A stretch of DNA of 64,000 bases from Flavobacterium erciyesense (GTDB taxonomy: Bacteria > Bacteroidota > Bacteroidia > Flavobacteriales > Flavobacteriaceae): positions 1 to 64,000 of the forward strand of contig NZ_JAGPXB010000015.1 of the NCBI RefSeq assembly GCF_018069925.1. Direction: 5' to 3'. Numbering within the stretch: the first letter of the stretch is position 1; every line of letters starts with the position of its first letter. The notes under the pieces are model-generated. The model was not told the DNA's origin. It saw only the letters and a program-made list of their open reading frames with translations, and did not search any database. The position numbers and the translations under genes were made by a program. Positions 10,801-19,394 of the stretch are shown here, in pieces.

Positions 10801-13800
10801 TCTCTAATTTTTGCTTTTTCATCATCGTCAAGTACATCTAATGCATTTAATTGTCTCATTTCTTCCGGCGTATAACCGGTGAGAGTTTCAAAGTTTTTAT
10901 TCCATTTTACAAACTTTCCTTGTTGATTATATAAATAGAAAATTCCAGGTAGATTATTGATAATTACTTCTGAAAGCTGCTGCTCCTTTAAAATTGCAAC
11001 TTCTGATTTCTTACGTTCTGTAATATCTGTTATTGTACCAACATACCCTACTACTTCATTTTTTATATTGCGTTCTGGAATTGCTTGCCCCATTACCCAA
11101 ACAATAGTTCCATCGGGTTTCAAAAAACGATACTCTGTAGTAGATTTTTCCTGTGTTTTTGAATCTTCCTGCCATCTTTTTGCCAAGTATTCCTTATCAT
11201 CCGGATGTACTGCATCGAGCCAACCATAACCAATAGCGTCTTCATAAGAAAAACCCGATATTCTACTCCAATACGGATTTACATAAGTCGTACAACCTGT
11301 CATATCGGTTCTAAAAATACCAACAGGAGACACTTCTGTTAAAGTGTGGTAGCGCTGTTCACTTTCAATTATTGCTTCAGATGTTTCTTTTCTTTGTGAT
11401 TCGTTTTCAAGAATTTCAAGTGCAAAGGCAATATCGTTGGTTGCCTCTTGCAATAATTTTATTTCTTCTGCATCAAAAAAGTTCTTTTCACCTGCATAAA
11501 ACATAATGACACCAATGACTTCCTTAAATTTCTGAATTGGTAATGCTATCATAGACTTATAATTGCGTTTTAGCGCTTCTTCTTTCCAAGGCAACATCAT
11601 TGCATCCGTCTCAATATCATTACAAACTACATATCGGTTTTCAAGAAATGCCCGAGCAGCAGGACCTTGTCCCGCAGGCATGTTTGCATTTGTTGAAGGA
11701 ATTACAATATTATCAAAATAGTCTTGATGGTCACCAGCCATACGAATAGGTTCTAACAACTGCTTTTGCTCATCATACAAACCAATCCATGCCATTCTGA
11801 ACTTACCTTGTTCTATAGCAATTGTACAGGCCTCATAGAACAAATTTTCTTGATTAGTTGTACGAACAATCATTTGGTTCATATGACTAATGAAAGAGTA
11901 TAAGCGATTGGCTTTAATAATCTTTTGTTCAGCAATCACTCGAGAAGTAACATCAGTGATAATACCATGACAAATTACCGTTCCTTCAAGCTCCAGAATA
12001 GGTAACGAATTTATGTGATGCCACATTAAGCCCTTTGTAGGATGAAAATAGCGGTATTCTATTTGCAGTGGTACCAAATTATTTTTGGTATTGGTAACGC
12101 TAGCCAATAAAGGAGCAAGATCATCTGGGTGTACAGCAGCATAAATTTGTTGTTGATTGTTTTCTATTTCTTCAAATTTAAATCCAAAAATATCGTGGAT
12201 TGCGTTACTAGCATAGGTGTAACAATAACTTCCATCTAAATTATGTCGCAACGAATAAATCATTCCTGGTGAGGCTTCAGCAATTTTTAAAAATTTATCT
12301 CGTTCAAGTTCCAATTGTTTTTGAGCTGCTTTTGCCTGCGTAACGTCTCGCATATTGGTAATAATACCACGCACATCTTCATCGTGCAAAAGGTTATTAA
12401 CGTATCCCTCCATCCAAATGTAGTGCCCATCACTATGCTTGACTTGAAATTGTACCGGAAATGATAAACCAGGATTTTCGAGAGCTAAAGCCATTTTTTC
12501 TTTTACATAAAGCAAATGGTCTGGATGTATAAAATCTAGGCCACATAAATCTGTAAAATCATCGTTAATCCAACCTGTGATTTTTATTGAAGACTCACTT
12601 ATAAATAATATTCGATAGTTTTCGTCTAATAAAGTAATGCTATCTTGATTATTTTGAATAAAAGCCCTAAATCGTTTCTCATTTCGAACAAGTTGTTCTT
12701 GAATGTTTTTTTGTTCCGTAATGTCTTTTACAAAACCTAAAAATTTATTTTCGGACAACTTTACCGCTTCGGCAGCCCAGCATCTAACTTGCCCAGATTT
12801 TGTTTTGATAAATATTTCTTTTTTACCCACCCCATTTTCTACCAATTTTTGAAATTCCTTGATGTATTCCTGAACCTCTTCTTCAATTGATAAATCACCA
12901 AACTTCATTTTTAAAAGTTCTTCTCTTGAATATCCTGATAATGTGCATGCTGCTTGATTAACCTCTAAATAATGTCCTTTTTCACCTACTACAAAAACGC
13001 CATCGGGTGCATTTTCGATATAAGTTTTAAAGTTTGAGTTACTTTCTTCCGATAGTAATTGCAATTCGTAGTCAAGTGCCGAAACCTCACGTTCTTTTAT
13101 TTCTTTTTGAAAATTTTTCTTATCTGTAATATCTTGAAATGTTCCTTTTAAACGGCGCACAGATCCATCTTCATCTACAATAGGGAAAACTATGGCATTT
13201 AAATACTTATTTTTTCCGGTTGATAAAGTCACACATTGTTCAAATATTACTTCTTCTTTATCTTGTATACAGGTAATTAATTTACTTAAAAAAAGTTCAG
13301 CCGATTCCTTGGTTTGGACCAATAGCAATTCATTATACAAATCCAACTGAGCTGCCTCTTGAACTTCCAAAATAGCAAATAGTTGTTGCGACCATTGCAT
13401 TTTTTTTGTTGTAAAATCGAGTTCCCAACTGCCTATTTTTGCGATTTTTTGAATATGAGTTAAAGATGCTTCGCTATCGAGTAATTGTTTTTGTATACTT
13501 TCGAAATCAGTAAATTCCACACCAATGGCCTGAATACAGTCATTTTGTGATGACAATGTCAACACCCATTCAAAACCGAATACTCGGCCATCACTCGCTA
13601 CAAATCTATTTTTTAAAGTAGTGACAGAAGTACCACTGCCTACCAACGCAAATGCTTTTAAAGTTTCATTATGATCATCAGCATGTATAAAAGATAAAAA
13701 TGGTCGACTAAGAAACTCTTCTTCAGAAAATCCAAATTTAAGAGTGAAAGCAGGATTAATTTGCTTAAAAAAACCATCAAATGTCAGGATACACGCTAAA

Positions 13801-13931
13801 TCTTTTGACTGATGTAGCACATTTTTAATTTTCTTGAGCTCAGCATTTGCTTGCTCCAACCTACTTATTTGTTGCTCTTGAGCTTTGATTTGCCGAATTA
13901 GATCATCGTAGGATGGTTCTTTTGATTGCAT
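7890..13931 (-). CDS. Giant cytoplasmic hybrid histidine kinase with about 11 PAS domains, one GAF and a receiver domain
   Basis: This 2013-residue protein has no signal peptide or membrane segment. After an N-terminal coiled coil, five PAS domains fill about residues 35-700. A GAF domain (AWIGLYDEQ, then ALPIQKFKEVIGVIMFY) follows, then six more PAS domains to about 1610. The kinase core has the phosphoacceptor motif NMSHEIRTPLNG, an ATPase domain with VNLLSNAIKFT and GGTGLGLAIS, and a C-terminal receiver with LILMDIQMPNKNGYEAT holding the phosphorylatable Asp. Multiple PAS/GAF repeats suggest integration of several intracellular cues. It is a single gene with no partner regulator beside it. 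Confidence 0.92.
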   Translation of the reverse strand: MQSKEPSYDDLIRQIKAQEQQISRLEQANAELKKIKNVLHQSKDLACILTFDGFFKQINPAFTLKFGFSEEEFLSRPFLSFIHADDHNETLKAFALVGSGTSVTTLKNRFVASDGRVFGFEWVLTLSSQNDCIQAIGVEFTDFESIQKQLLDSEASLTHIQKIAKIGSWELDFTTKKMQWSQQLFAILEVQEAAQLDLYNELLLVQTKESAELFLSKLITCIQDKEEVIFEQCVTLSTGKNKYLNAIVFPIVDEDGSVRRLKGTFQDITDKKNFQKEIKEREVSALDYELQLLSEESNSNFKTYIENAPDGVFVVGEKGHYLEVNQAACTLSGYSREELLKMKFGDLSIEEEVQEYIKEFQKLVENGVGKKEIFIKTKSGQVRCWAAEAVKLSENKFLGFVKDITEQKNIQEQLVRNEKRFRAFIQNNQDSITLLDENYRILFISESSIKITGWINDDFTDLCGLDFIHPDHLLYVKEKMALALENPGLSFPVQFQVKHSDGHYIWMEGYVNNLLHDEDVRGIITNMRDVTQAKAAQKQLELERDKFLKIAEASPGMIYSLRHNLDGSYCYTYASNAIHDIFGFKFEEIENNQQQIYAAVHPDDLAPLLASVTNTKNNLVPLQIEYRYFHPTKGLMWHHINSLPILELEGTVICHGIITDVTSRVIAEQKIIKANRLYSFISHMNQMIVRTTNQENLFYEACTIAIEQGKFRMAWIGLYDEQKQLLEPIRMAGDHQDYFDNIVIPSTNANMPAGQGPAARAFLENRYVVCNDIETDAMMLPWKEEALKRNYKSMIALPIQKFKEVIGVIMFYAGEKNFFDAEEIKLLQEATNDIAFALEILENESQRKETSEAIIESEQRYHTLTEVSPVGIFRTDMTGCTTYVNPYWSRISGFSYEDAIGYGWLDAVHPDDKEYLAKRWQEDSKTQEKSTTEYRFLKPDGTIVWVMGQAIPERNIKNEVVGYVGTITDITERKKSEVAILKEQQLSEVIINNLPGIFYLYNQQGKFVKWNKNFETLTGYTPEEMRQLNALDVLDDDEKAKIRDRIELAFGSNFEEGDKLPGIEVVFQTKNKVKVPFFINSNPIQYNGERCLLGMGLDLSEIKKAEEELKTANSRFETIAQATNDAVFEVDLVTGQSWNNQTFIDLLGFGSLEPDGINNAALWRSKVHPDDRERVTKKLDDTYAGAERNWSDEFRFLKADGTYGIFYDRGVVTRDQSGKAIRLNGALTEITELKNIKEKLSNSEEQYRSLIEQASDAIFINNVAGNLLEVNESACKMLGYSKEELCSKNVSDLFQNEELERIPLMFNELANGQQTLLERSMQHKDGSLVVVEITAKMIADGRIVAIVRNISERKKIENAFMKMHKKMEAILGAIPDMLFELDEDGRIYNYHSSTNELLIVTPDYFLGKLFSEILPPDASNLILSAIKEASEFGYSTGRQYSLYLPDKGLHWFELSVAPMYDSASDQKHFICLSRDVTQSKQSDLMLFKSEERYRGLISNLDAGIIVHAPDTSIIVWNQKAAELLAYDVESLKGMTASNPIWKFYDENNDKMTFEWYPVNQIITSKKPLKNFKIGLELPDSSTMTWLLVNGFPDFDMNGNLVEVIISFIDITEQKTLEMELLKAKEQAEAANKAKTDFLANMSHEIRTPLNGIIGFTHLLMKSNLKKNQAEYMTTVNESAATLMDIVNDVLDFSKIESGKLELNIEEVNLVKLTTQVINLFKIQASKKNIQLTLNIDKLLPQYIMADSVRLKQILVNLLSNAIKFTHFGEIRLDINKIKSSGQKWSTIKFSVKDTGVGIKTDNNKKIFKSFVQEDNSTNRKFGGTGLGLAISNQLLALMNSKLQLISTLGEGSDFFFEIKFKNAKHKKNELIAIQKSIEGSITAPQFELKDKKILIVEDNKINMMLAKTFVKRLVADCTVYEAKDGNEAIEISRNYKPDLILMDIQMPNKNGYEATAEIRKIDGYKEVPIIAITAGIMIGDKEKCLEAGINDYLPKPIIQSDLEKMLQLWLTKK

Positions 13932-14144
13932 ATTGTGAAAATATTAAAGAAAAAGCTAAATGTATAAATTTTTAAAACTTAAATCAAGTTTACTTTTTCA
14001 AATTATCATCGTGCAAGAAACAACTAATCATACCCTTACAATTATTGAAGGTCCTAAAATTCGGACAAAAGTTATGGATCGTAAAAAACACTAAAATTCA
14101 ACCTCTATTTCGATCTCAAAAAATTAACAAAAATTTAATCGACA

Positions 14145-14191
14145 TTTGTATATACAACATTAAATAAAGACTACATTTGTACCCACAAATG
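14145..14191 (+). promoter_or_regulatory. Promoter and two palindromic operators of the marR gene
   Basis: A TTTG element at 14145-14148 and TACATTTG at 14172-14179 match the Bacteroidota -33/-7 pattern with 23-bp spacing. Two dyads overlap them: TTGTATATACAA (14146-14157, perfect) and CATTTGT-ACCC-ACAAATG (14174-14191, perfect 7-bp arms). One covers the -33 and the other the -7 element, the usual placement for MarR autorepression. Binding by the adjacent MarR protein is inferred. Confidence 0.6.
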
Positions 14192-14205
14192 ACATATATA
14201 CAAAT

Positions 14206-14661
14206 ATGAAAATTGAAGAAATATTAAAATCTACTGTACCGATGGATAATTCAAAAAAAATTATCCTCAATATTATGTATACCCAAAATGTACTTGCAGA
14301 GCATTTTAATGAAATTTTAAAACCTTATGAAATCTCAAGTGAGCAGTACAATGTATTGCGCATTTTAAGAGGACAAAAAGGAAATCCAGCCAATATGTGC
14401 GTAATTCAAGAGCGCATGTTAGCAAAAACAAGTAACACTACTCGGTTAGTTGATAAATTATTACTTAAAAATTTTGTGACCCGAAAAGTATGTTCAGACA
14501 ACCGCAGAAAAATTGAAGTTTTAATTACAGAGGAAGGACTAAAAGTACTAGAAGAGCTTGATCCAAAAGTGACCGCTCATGAAAAATCCTTCTCGCAAAA
14601 ACTAAGTACATCAGAGATTGAGACTTTGAATCAATTATTAGAAAAATATAGAAATCAATAA
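14206..14661 (+). CDS. MarR family transcriptional regulator
   Basis: This 151-residue winged-helix protein has the MarR wing signature RLVDKLLLKNFVTRKVCSDNRRKIEVLITEEG. It is followed after 14 bp by a nitroreductase gene and then a YceI gene, so it probably represses a small oxidative or electrophile-stress operon and itself. Dyads at its promoter support autoregulation. The ligand is unknown. Confidence 0.88.
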   Translation: MKIEEILKSTVPMDNSKKIILNIMYTQNVLAEHFNEILKPYEISSEQYNVLRILRGQKGNPANMCVIQERMLAKTSNTTRLVDKLLLKNFVTRKVCSDNRRKIEVLITEEGLKVLEELDPKVTAHEKSFSQKLSTSEIETLNQLLEKYRNQ

Positions 14662-14675
14662 ATACCAATAACAAA

Positions 14676-15308
14676 ATGAATACATTCGTAGATAATCAAA
14701 ACTGGAGATATGCAACAAAGAAATTTGATGCCTCTAAAAAAGTAAGTACAGAAGATTTAAACATATTGAAAGAAGCAATTAGACTTTCTGCATCTTCTTA
14801 CGGCTTACAGCCTTACAAAATTATTATTGTTGAAAATCCTGAATTAAGAGCTAAAATTCAGCCATCTGCATGGGGACAAACACAAATTGTTGACGCTTCT
14901 CACCTTTTAGTTTTTGCAAATGAAGTGAATTTTGGAGCTGAAGGAATTGATGCTTTTATTGCAAACATGAGTCAAACAAGAGGTATTCCGGTTGAAAATT
15001 TACAGCCATACAATGACTTAATGAAAAACAATTTGACTACACTTCCTGAAGAAGTGCGTAACACTTGGGCAGCAAAACAGACTTACTTAGCAATGGGTAA
15101 TTTATTGAATGCCGCAGCGGAGCTAAAAATTGACGTTACGCCAATGGAAGGATTTATTCCTGCTGATGTAAACGAAATTTTAGGATTGAATGCATTAGGA
15201 TTGAACGCATCTCTACTTGCAACCGTAGGTTACAGACATGAAGAAGATGCAACACAATTTGGTAAAAAAGTACGTAAATCAACTGAAGAATTATTTATTA
15301 CATTATAA
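14676..15308 (+). CDS. NAD(P)H-dependent oxidoreductase of the nitroreductase family
   Basis: This 210-residue flavin-dependent nitroreductase-fold protein begins WRYATKKFDASKKV, has SSYGLQPYKIIIVE for flavin contact and ends with the ATVGYRHEEDATQFGKKVRKS segment seen in NfsB/YfkO-like enzymes. Such enzymes reduce nitro compounds, quinones or similar electrophiles using FMN. It follows the MarR gene by 14 bp, implying one transcript and regulation by that repressor. Confidence 0.88.
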   Translation: MNTFVDNQNWRYATKKFDASKKVSTEDLNILKEAIRLSASSYGLQPYKIIIVENPELRAKIQPSAWGQTQIVDASHLLVFANEVNFGAEGIDAFIANMSQTRGIPVENLQPYNDLMKNNLTTLPEEVRNTWAAKQTYLAMGNLLNAAAELKIDVTPMEGFIPADVNEILGLNALGLNASLLATVGYRHEEDATQFGKKVRKSTEELFITL

Positions 15309-15337
15309 TTATTAATCAACATTAAACAAAAAAACAA

Positions 15338-15907
15338 ATGAAAAATCTAAAATCAATTGCATTAGCAGTAGTAGTAGCTTTAGCTACAGTAACAGTAAAC
15401 GCTCAAACTAAAAAAGTAGATGCTACTCAAAGTTCAATTAAATGGGTTGGAAAAAAAGTAACAGGTGCTCATGAAGGTACAATCAACCTAAAAAGCGGTA
15501 ACCTTGTTTTTAAAGGTAAAAAATTAGTTGGTGGAAACTTTATTGTTGACATGAACTCAATGACTGTAACTGACTTAAAGGCAGGGCAAGGAAAAGAAAA
15601 ATTGGAAGGGCACTTAAAAGCTGATGACTTTTTTGGAACTGAAAAATTTGCAACTTCAACTTTAGTTTTCAAAAAAGTAACTGCAAAATCTGCAAACGCT
15701 TACGCAGTAACAGCTGATTTGACCATCAAAGGAATTACTAAACCAGTAACTTTTGACTTGACTACAACTGCAAACACTGCAAATGCTAACGTAGTAGTTG
15801 ATAGAACTAAATACAAAATTGAGTACAACTCAGCTAGTATTTTCAGCGCAATTGGTGACAAAGCCATCAACGATGATTTCACATTAGCTGTAGCTTTAAA
15901 ATTCTAA
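15338..15907 (+). CDS. Secreted YceI family lipid-binding protein
   Basis: This 189-residue protein has an N-terminal signal peptide (MKNLKSIALAVVVALATVTVNA). The rest is one YceI domain (KVDATQSSIKWVGKKVTGAHEGTI), which forms a lipocalin-like barrel known to bind polyisoprenoids. It lies 29 bp after the nitroreductase gene and is probably the last gene of the MarR operon. A strong terminator follows. Confidence 0.88.
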   Translation: MKNLKSIALAVVVALATVTVNAQTKKVDATQSSIKWVGKKVTGAHEGTINLKSGNLVFKGKKLVGGNFIVDMNSMTVTDLKAGQGKEKLEGHLKADDFFGTEKFATSTLVFKKVTAKSANAYAVTADLTIKGITKPVTFDLTTTANTANANVVVDRTKYKIEYNSASIFSAIGDKAINDDFTLAVALKF

Positions 15908-15929
15908 GAATTTATTGGTCTCACATTAT

Positions 15930-15962
15930 AACCCCAACAAGCAATTGTTGGGGTTCTTTTTT
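15930..15962 (+). terminator. Rho-independent terminator after the yceI-like gene
   Basis: A perfect 11-bp stem AACCCCAACAA / TTGTTGGGGTT (15930-15940 with 15945-15955) with a 4-base loop is followed by a T-run. Confidence 0.85.
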
Positions 15963-16035
15963 ATATACCAATTAATCTTCAGTCAGGATTTAACAAAATA
16001 GCGTGATAACTGCTTCATTTTTAACAACCGTTTTA

Positions 16036-16066
16036 TTTGCAAGTCCGATAATCATTTCTATATTTG
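16036..16066 (+). promoter_or_regulatory. Promoter of the tryptophan operon
   Basis: TTTG at 16036-16039 and TATATTTG at 16059-16066, separated by 19 bp, match the Bacteroidota sigma-A consensus TTTG-N19-TAnnTTTG. Transcription would start a few bases later, just before the leader peptide. Confidence 0.75.
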
Positions 16067-16085
16067 CACTATACAAAAAAAAACA

Positions 16086-16142
16086 ATGAATACAATTTTA
16101 AACAATACTTGGTGGTGGAACAATTTACGTCAGTCGTCGTGA
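16086..16142 (+). CDS. trpL: trp operon leader peptide (18 residues, WWW)
   Basis: A short open frame begins 20 bp after the promoter and encodes MNTILNNTWWWNNLRQSS followed by TGA. Three consecutive Trp codons (16110-16118) directly upstream of a terminator hairpin and trpE are the hallmark of ribosome-mediated attenuation. The Ser-Ser-stop codons (16133-16142) are themselves complementary to the terminator loop region. The peptide is not expected to have a function of its own. Confidence 0.85.
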   Translation: MNTILNNTWWWNNLRQSS

Positions 16143-16211
16143 AGAGAGCTCCTATAGTATGTTTAAAACTACTTATACAAAAGGCTTGTCATGACGACAA
16201 GCCTTTTTTTT
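16133..16211 (+). promoter_or_regulatory. trp attenuator (terminator and antiterminator)
   Basis: The terminator stem pairs 16180-16190 (AAAGGCTTGTC) with 16196-16206 (GACAAGCCTTT), has a 5-base loop and is followed by a T-run. The alternative antiterminator pairs 16133-16142 (GTCGTCGTGA, in the last codons of trpL) with 16189-16198 (TCATGACGAC), ten pairs with one G-U. A ribosome stalled at the Trp codons would leave 16133-16142 free and allow the antiterminator. A ribosome reaching the stop codon would cover it and allow termination. Confidence 0.8.
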
Positions 16212-16254
16212 ATGTATCACAAAATCAAAACTAATCAACTAAAAATACAAGATC

Positions 16255-17655
16255 TTGAAATCATTTGCTTTACATACTCACTACAAACAAATTCTTGCAG
16301 ACACCATCACGCCTGTAAGTGTGTATTTAAAAATTAGAGATAAATTCCCTAACAGTTTACTGCTCGAAAGTAGCGATTACCACGGCAACGACAACAGCTT
16401 TTCCTATATTTGTTGCAATCCCATCGCTTCGATAAAAATAGAAAATGAAACGGTTTACAAGCAGTTTCCTGATGGAACTTTTGAAAAAACGGCAATCGAA
16501 GCTACTACAGATGTACCGTCAATTATTCAAGAATTTTCTGGACAATTCAAATCTGAAAAAAATAATTTTAAATTCATCAACAATGGCTTGTTTGGGTATA
16601 TTTCGTATGATGCAGTGCGTTATTTTGAAAAAGTAACTATCGCCAAAAAAGAAAATAGCAATACTATTCCCGATATTTATTATGCGGTTTACCAAAATAT
16701 AATTGCCATCAACCATTTTAAAAATGAAGCTTATATTTTTTGCCACAGCATAAACGGTCACAATAACATTTCAGAAATTGAACAATTGCTTCAATCTCGC
16801 AATATTGCTTCGTATAAATTCACCAAAGAAGGAGCTGGATTTTCTAACTTAACGGATGCCGAGTTCAAGCACAATGTAGCTTTAGCTAAAAAGCATTGTT
16901 TCCGCGGAGACGTTTTTCAATTAGTACTTTCACGCCGATTTACACAAGGCTTTAAAGGAGACGAATTCAATGTTTATCGCGCCTTACGCAGTATAAATCC
17001 TTCACCCTATTTGTTTTTCTTTGATTATGGCGACTTTAAAATATTTGGGTCGTCGCCCGAAGCGCAAATCATCGTAAAAGATCGTAAGGCTGAAATTCAC
17101 CCAATCGCAGGAACTTTTAAACGAACTGGCGATGACGAAAAAGATGCTGAATTAGCCAAACAATTATCAGAAGACAAAAAAGAAAACAGCGAACACGTTA
17201 TGCTTGTTGATTTGGCTAGAAACGATCTCAGTCGCCATGGTCACGCAGTAAACGTGGAGCGCTATCGTGAGGTTCAATTTTTCTCGCATGTAATTCATTT
17301 GGTTTCAAAAGTAACAGGACATTTACATGAAAATGCTACAACCATGCAAGTAGTAGCCGATACATTTCCAGCAGGAACCTTGAGTGGCGCACCAAAACAT
17401 AGAGCCATGCAACTAATTGAAGAATATGAAAAAACCAATAGAAATTTTTACGGAGGTGCCATTGGTGTTATGGATTTTGAAGGCAACTTTAATCACGCGA
17501 TTATGATTCGTACTTTTTTAAGTAAAAATCATCAATTGCATTGCCAAGCAGGCGCAGGGATTGTAGCAGGATCAGATGAAGAAAACGAAATGCAAGAAGT
17601 GTACAATAAATTAAGAGCATTAAATACGGCTTTGGATTTAGCGGAGACCATTTAA
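16255..17655 (+). CDS. trpE: Anthranilate synthase component I
   Basis: This 466-residue chorismate-binding enzyme carries LLLESSDYHGNDNSFSYI (residues near 33-50), which holds the Trp feedback-binding LLESS motif. The catalytic C-terminal domain includes PIAGTFKRTGDDEKDAELAKQL, LVDLARNDLSRHG and GAPKHRAMQLIEEYE. With TrpG it converts chorismate and glutamine to anthranilate. The best start is a TTG at 16255, giving the expected N-terminus KSFALHTHYKQIL; no upstream ATG is in frame. It is the first structural gene after the attenuator. Confidence 0.95.
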   Translation: MKSFALHTHYKQILADTITPVSVYLKIRDKFPNSLLLESSDYHGNDNSFSYICCNPIASIKIENETVYKQFPDGTFEKTAIEATTDVPSIIQEFSGQFKSEKNNFKFINNGLFGYISYDAVRYFEKVTIAKKENSNTIPDIYYAVYQNIIAINHFKNEAYIFCHSINGHNNISEIEQLLQSRNIASYKFTKEGAGFSNLTDAEFKHNVALAKKHCFRGDVFQLVLSRRFTQGFKGDEFNVYRALRSINPSPYLFFFDYGDFKIFGSSPEAQIIVKDRKAEIHPIAGTFKRTGDDEKDAELAKQLSEDKKENSEHVMLVDLARNDLSRHGHAVNVERYREVQFFSHVIHLVSKVTGHLHENATTMQVVADTFPAGTLSGAPKHRAMQLIEEYEKTNRNFYGGAIGVMDFEGNFNHAIMIRTFLSKNHQLHCQAGAGIVAGSDEENEMQEVYNKLRALNTALDLAETI

Positions 17656-17693
17656 AAACTAATTTAAAGATTTAAAGATTTAATAATTCAAGA

Positions 17694-17765
17694 ATTTAAA
17701 GATTGTCAAAAAATAGAATTTTTTACACGAGCCTGAACAACGAACTGGCGAAGCAATCTTTAAAT
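17694..17765 (+). repeat. Inverted repeat between trpE and trpG
   Basis: ATTTAAAGATTG (17694-17705) is the exact reverse complement of CAATCTTTAAAT (17754-17765), with about 48 bases between. Further copies of TTTAAAGATT lie just upstream. It may form an mRNA stem-loop between cistrons; there is no T-run to suggest termination. Confidence 0.55.
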
Positions 17766-17788
17766 CTTTCAATTTTTCAATAATAAAA

Positions 17789-18355
17789 ATGAAAAAAATA
17801 CTAGTCATAGACAATTACGATAGCTTCACTTACAATTTAGTGCACTACCTTGAAGATTTAAATTGCGAAGTTACAGTATACCGAAACGATGAATTTGAGT
17901 TAGATGAAATTGCTTCGTTTGATAAAATTTTACTCTCGCCTGGACCTGGAATTCCTGACGAAGCTGGTTTACTCAAAGCGGTTATTCAAAAATATGGACC
18001 AACAAAAAGTATTTTTGGAGTATGCTTAGGGCAACAAGCTATTGGCGAAGTATACGGCGGAACATTAACTAACCTAGACAAAGTTTATCACGGTGTAAGC
18101 TCTATGGTTCAAACCACGGTTACTGATGAAGGTTTGTTTGAAGGTTTGGATAATTCATTTGAAGTAGGACGTTACCACTCGTGGGTTGTCGAAAGCAATT
18201 TACCCGAAGTACTTGAAGCTACTTCTGTTGATGAAAATGGACAAATTATGTCTTTGCGTCATAAAAATTTTGATGTTCGCGGCGTACAATTTCATCCCGA
18301 AAGCGTTTTGACACCTAATGGCAAAAAGATATTAGAGAATTGGGTGAAAAATTAG
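17789..18355 (+). CDS. trpG: Anthranilate synthase component II (glutamine amidotransferase)
   Basis: This 188-residue class I glutamine amidotransferase has the nucleophile Cys79 in GVCLGQQAIGE and the catalytic His-Glu in QFHPES near the end. LLSPGPG forms the oxyanion region. It releases ammonia from glutamine for TrpE. In this phylum the same subunit may also serve PabB in folate synthesis, which I cannot test here. Confidence 0.94.
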   Translation: MKKILVIDNYDSFTYNLVHYLEDLNCEVTVYRNDEFELDEIASFDKILLSPGPGIPDEAGLLKAVIQKYGPTKSIFGVCLGQQAIGEVYGGTLTNLDKVYHGVSSMVQTTVTDEGLFEGLDNSFEVGRYHSWVVESNLPEVLEATSVDENGQIMSLRHKNFDVRGVQFHPESVLTPNGKKILENWVKN

Positions 18356-18397
18356 TCCTAAGCTCGAAAGACTCTCAACTTTAAGACAGATACAAAA

Positions 18398-19390
18398 ATG
18401 AAAAATATATTAAATCGCCTGATTAATCACGAAATACTTTCAAAGCAAGAGGCCAAAGAAGTATTGATTAATATTTCGAATGGAAGTTACAACAGCAGCC
18501 AAATTGCTTCTTTCTTGACCGTTTACATGATGCGAAGCATTACCATTGATGAGCTTGCAGGATTTCGCGAAGCCTTACTTGAGTTGTGTATTCGCGTTGA
18601 CTTGTCCGCCTATAACGCCATTGATTTATGCGGAACAGGTGGCGATGGAAAAGATACTTTTAATATTTCAACATTGGCTTCATTTGTGGCTGCAGGTGCT
18701 GGTATAAAAGTAGCAAAGCACGGTAACTATGGCTTATCATCAGTTTCAGGATCGAGCAATGTCATGGAAAAAATGGGAATTAAGTTCAGTAACGACCCAG
18801 AGTTTTTAGAGCGTTCTATCGATCAAGCGGGTATTTGCGTACTGCATGCGCCACTTTTTCACCCTGCCATGAAAAATGTGGGACCAATTAGAAAAGAATT
18901 AGCTGTAAAAACCTTTTTTAATATGTTAGGACCGATGGTGAATCCGTCTTTTCCTAAAAATCAATTAGTAGGTGTTTTTAATTTAGAATTAGCGCGAATG
19001 TATGCTTATCTCTATCAAAATACCGAAGTGAATTTCACAATTTTGCACTCACTTGATGGCTATGACGAAGTATCCTTAACCGGTGCTACCAAAACCATTA
19101 GCAATACAATGGAAGGCATGTTGCACCCCGAAGATTTTGGAGCAAGCCTATTGCTACAAACTGAAATTGAAGGCGGAAAAACAATTGACGAATCGGCTCA
19201 AATGTTTACTAACATCATTTCAGGCAAAGGTACTGAGGCTCAAAATAATGTAGTTTGTGCCAATGCAGCAATGGCTATTGCAACTGTAACTAAATGCAGT
19301 CCTTTAGAAGGATTTCAAATAGCAAAAGAAAGTTTATTATCCGGAAAAGGACTTTTATCTTTGACCAAATTGCAGGAATTGAGTAAGTAA
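18398..19390 (+). CDS. trpD: Anthranilate phosphoribosyltransferase
   Basis: This 330-residue enzyme has the phosphoribosyl-pyrophosphate-binding motif CGTGGDGKDTFNIST, the KHGNYGLSSVSGSSNVMEKMG segment and HPAMKNVGPIRKELAVKTFFN, all diagnostic of TrpD. It attaches the phosphoribosyl group to anthranilate. It sits 42 bp after trpG in the operon. Confidence 0.95.
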   Translation: MKNILNRLINHEILSKQEAKEVLINISNGSYNSSQIASFLTVYMMRSITIDELAGFREALLELCIRVDLSAYNAIDLCGTGGDGKDTFNISTLASFVAAGAGIKVAKHGNYGLSSVSGSSNVMEKMGIKFSNDPEFLERSIDQAGICVLHAPLFHPAMKNVGPIRKELAVKTFFNMLGPMVNPSFPKNQLVGVFNLELARMYAYLYQNTEVNFTILHSLDGYDEVSLTGATKTISNTMEGMLHPEDFGASLLLQTEIEGGKTIDESAQMFTNIISGKGTEAQNNVVCANAAMAIATVTKCSPLEGFQIAKESLLSGKGLLSLTKLQELSK

Positions 19391-19394
19391 AATA

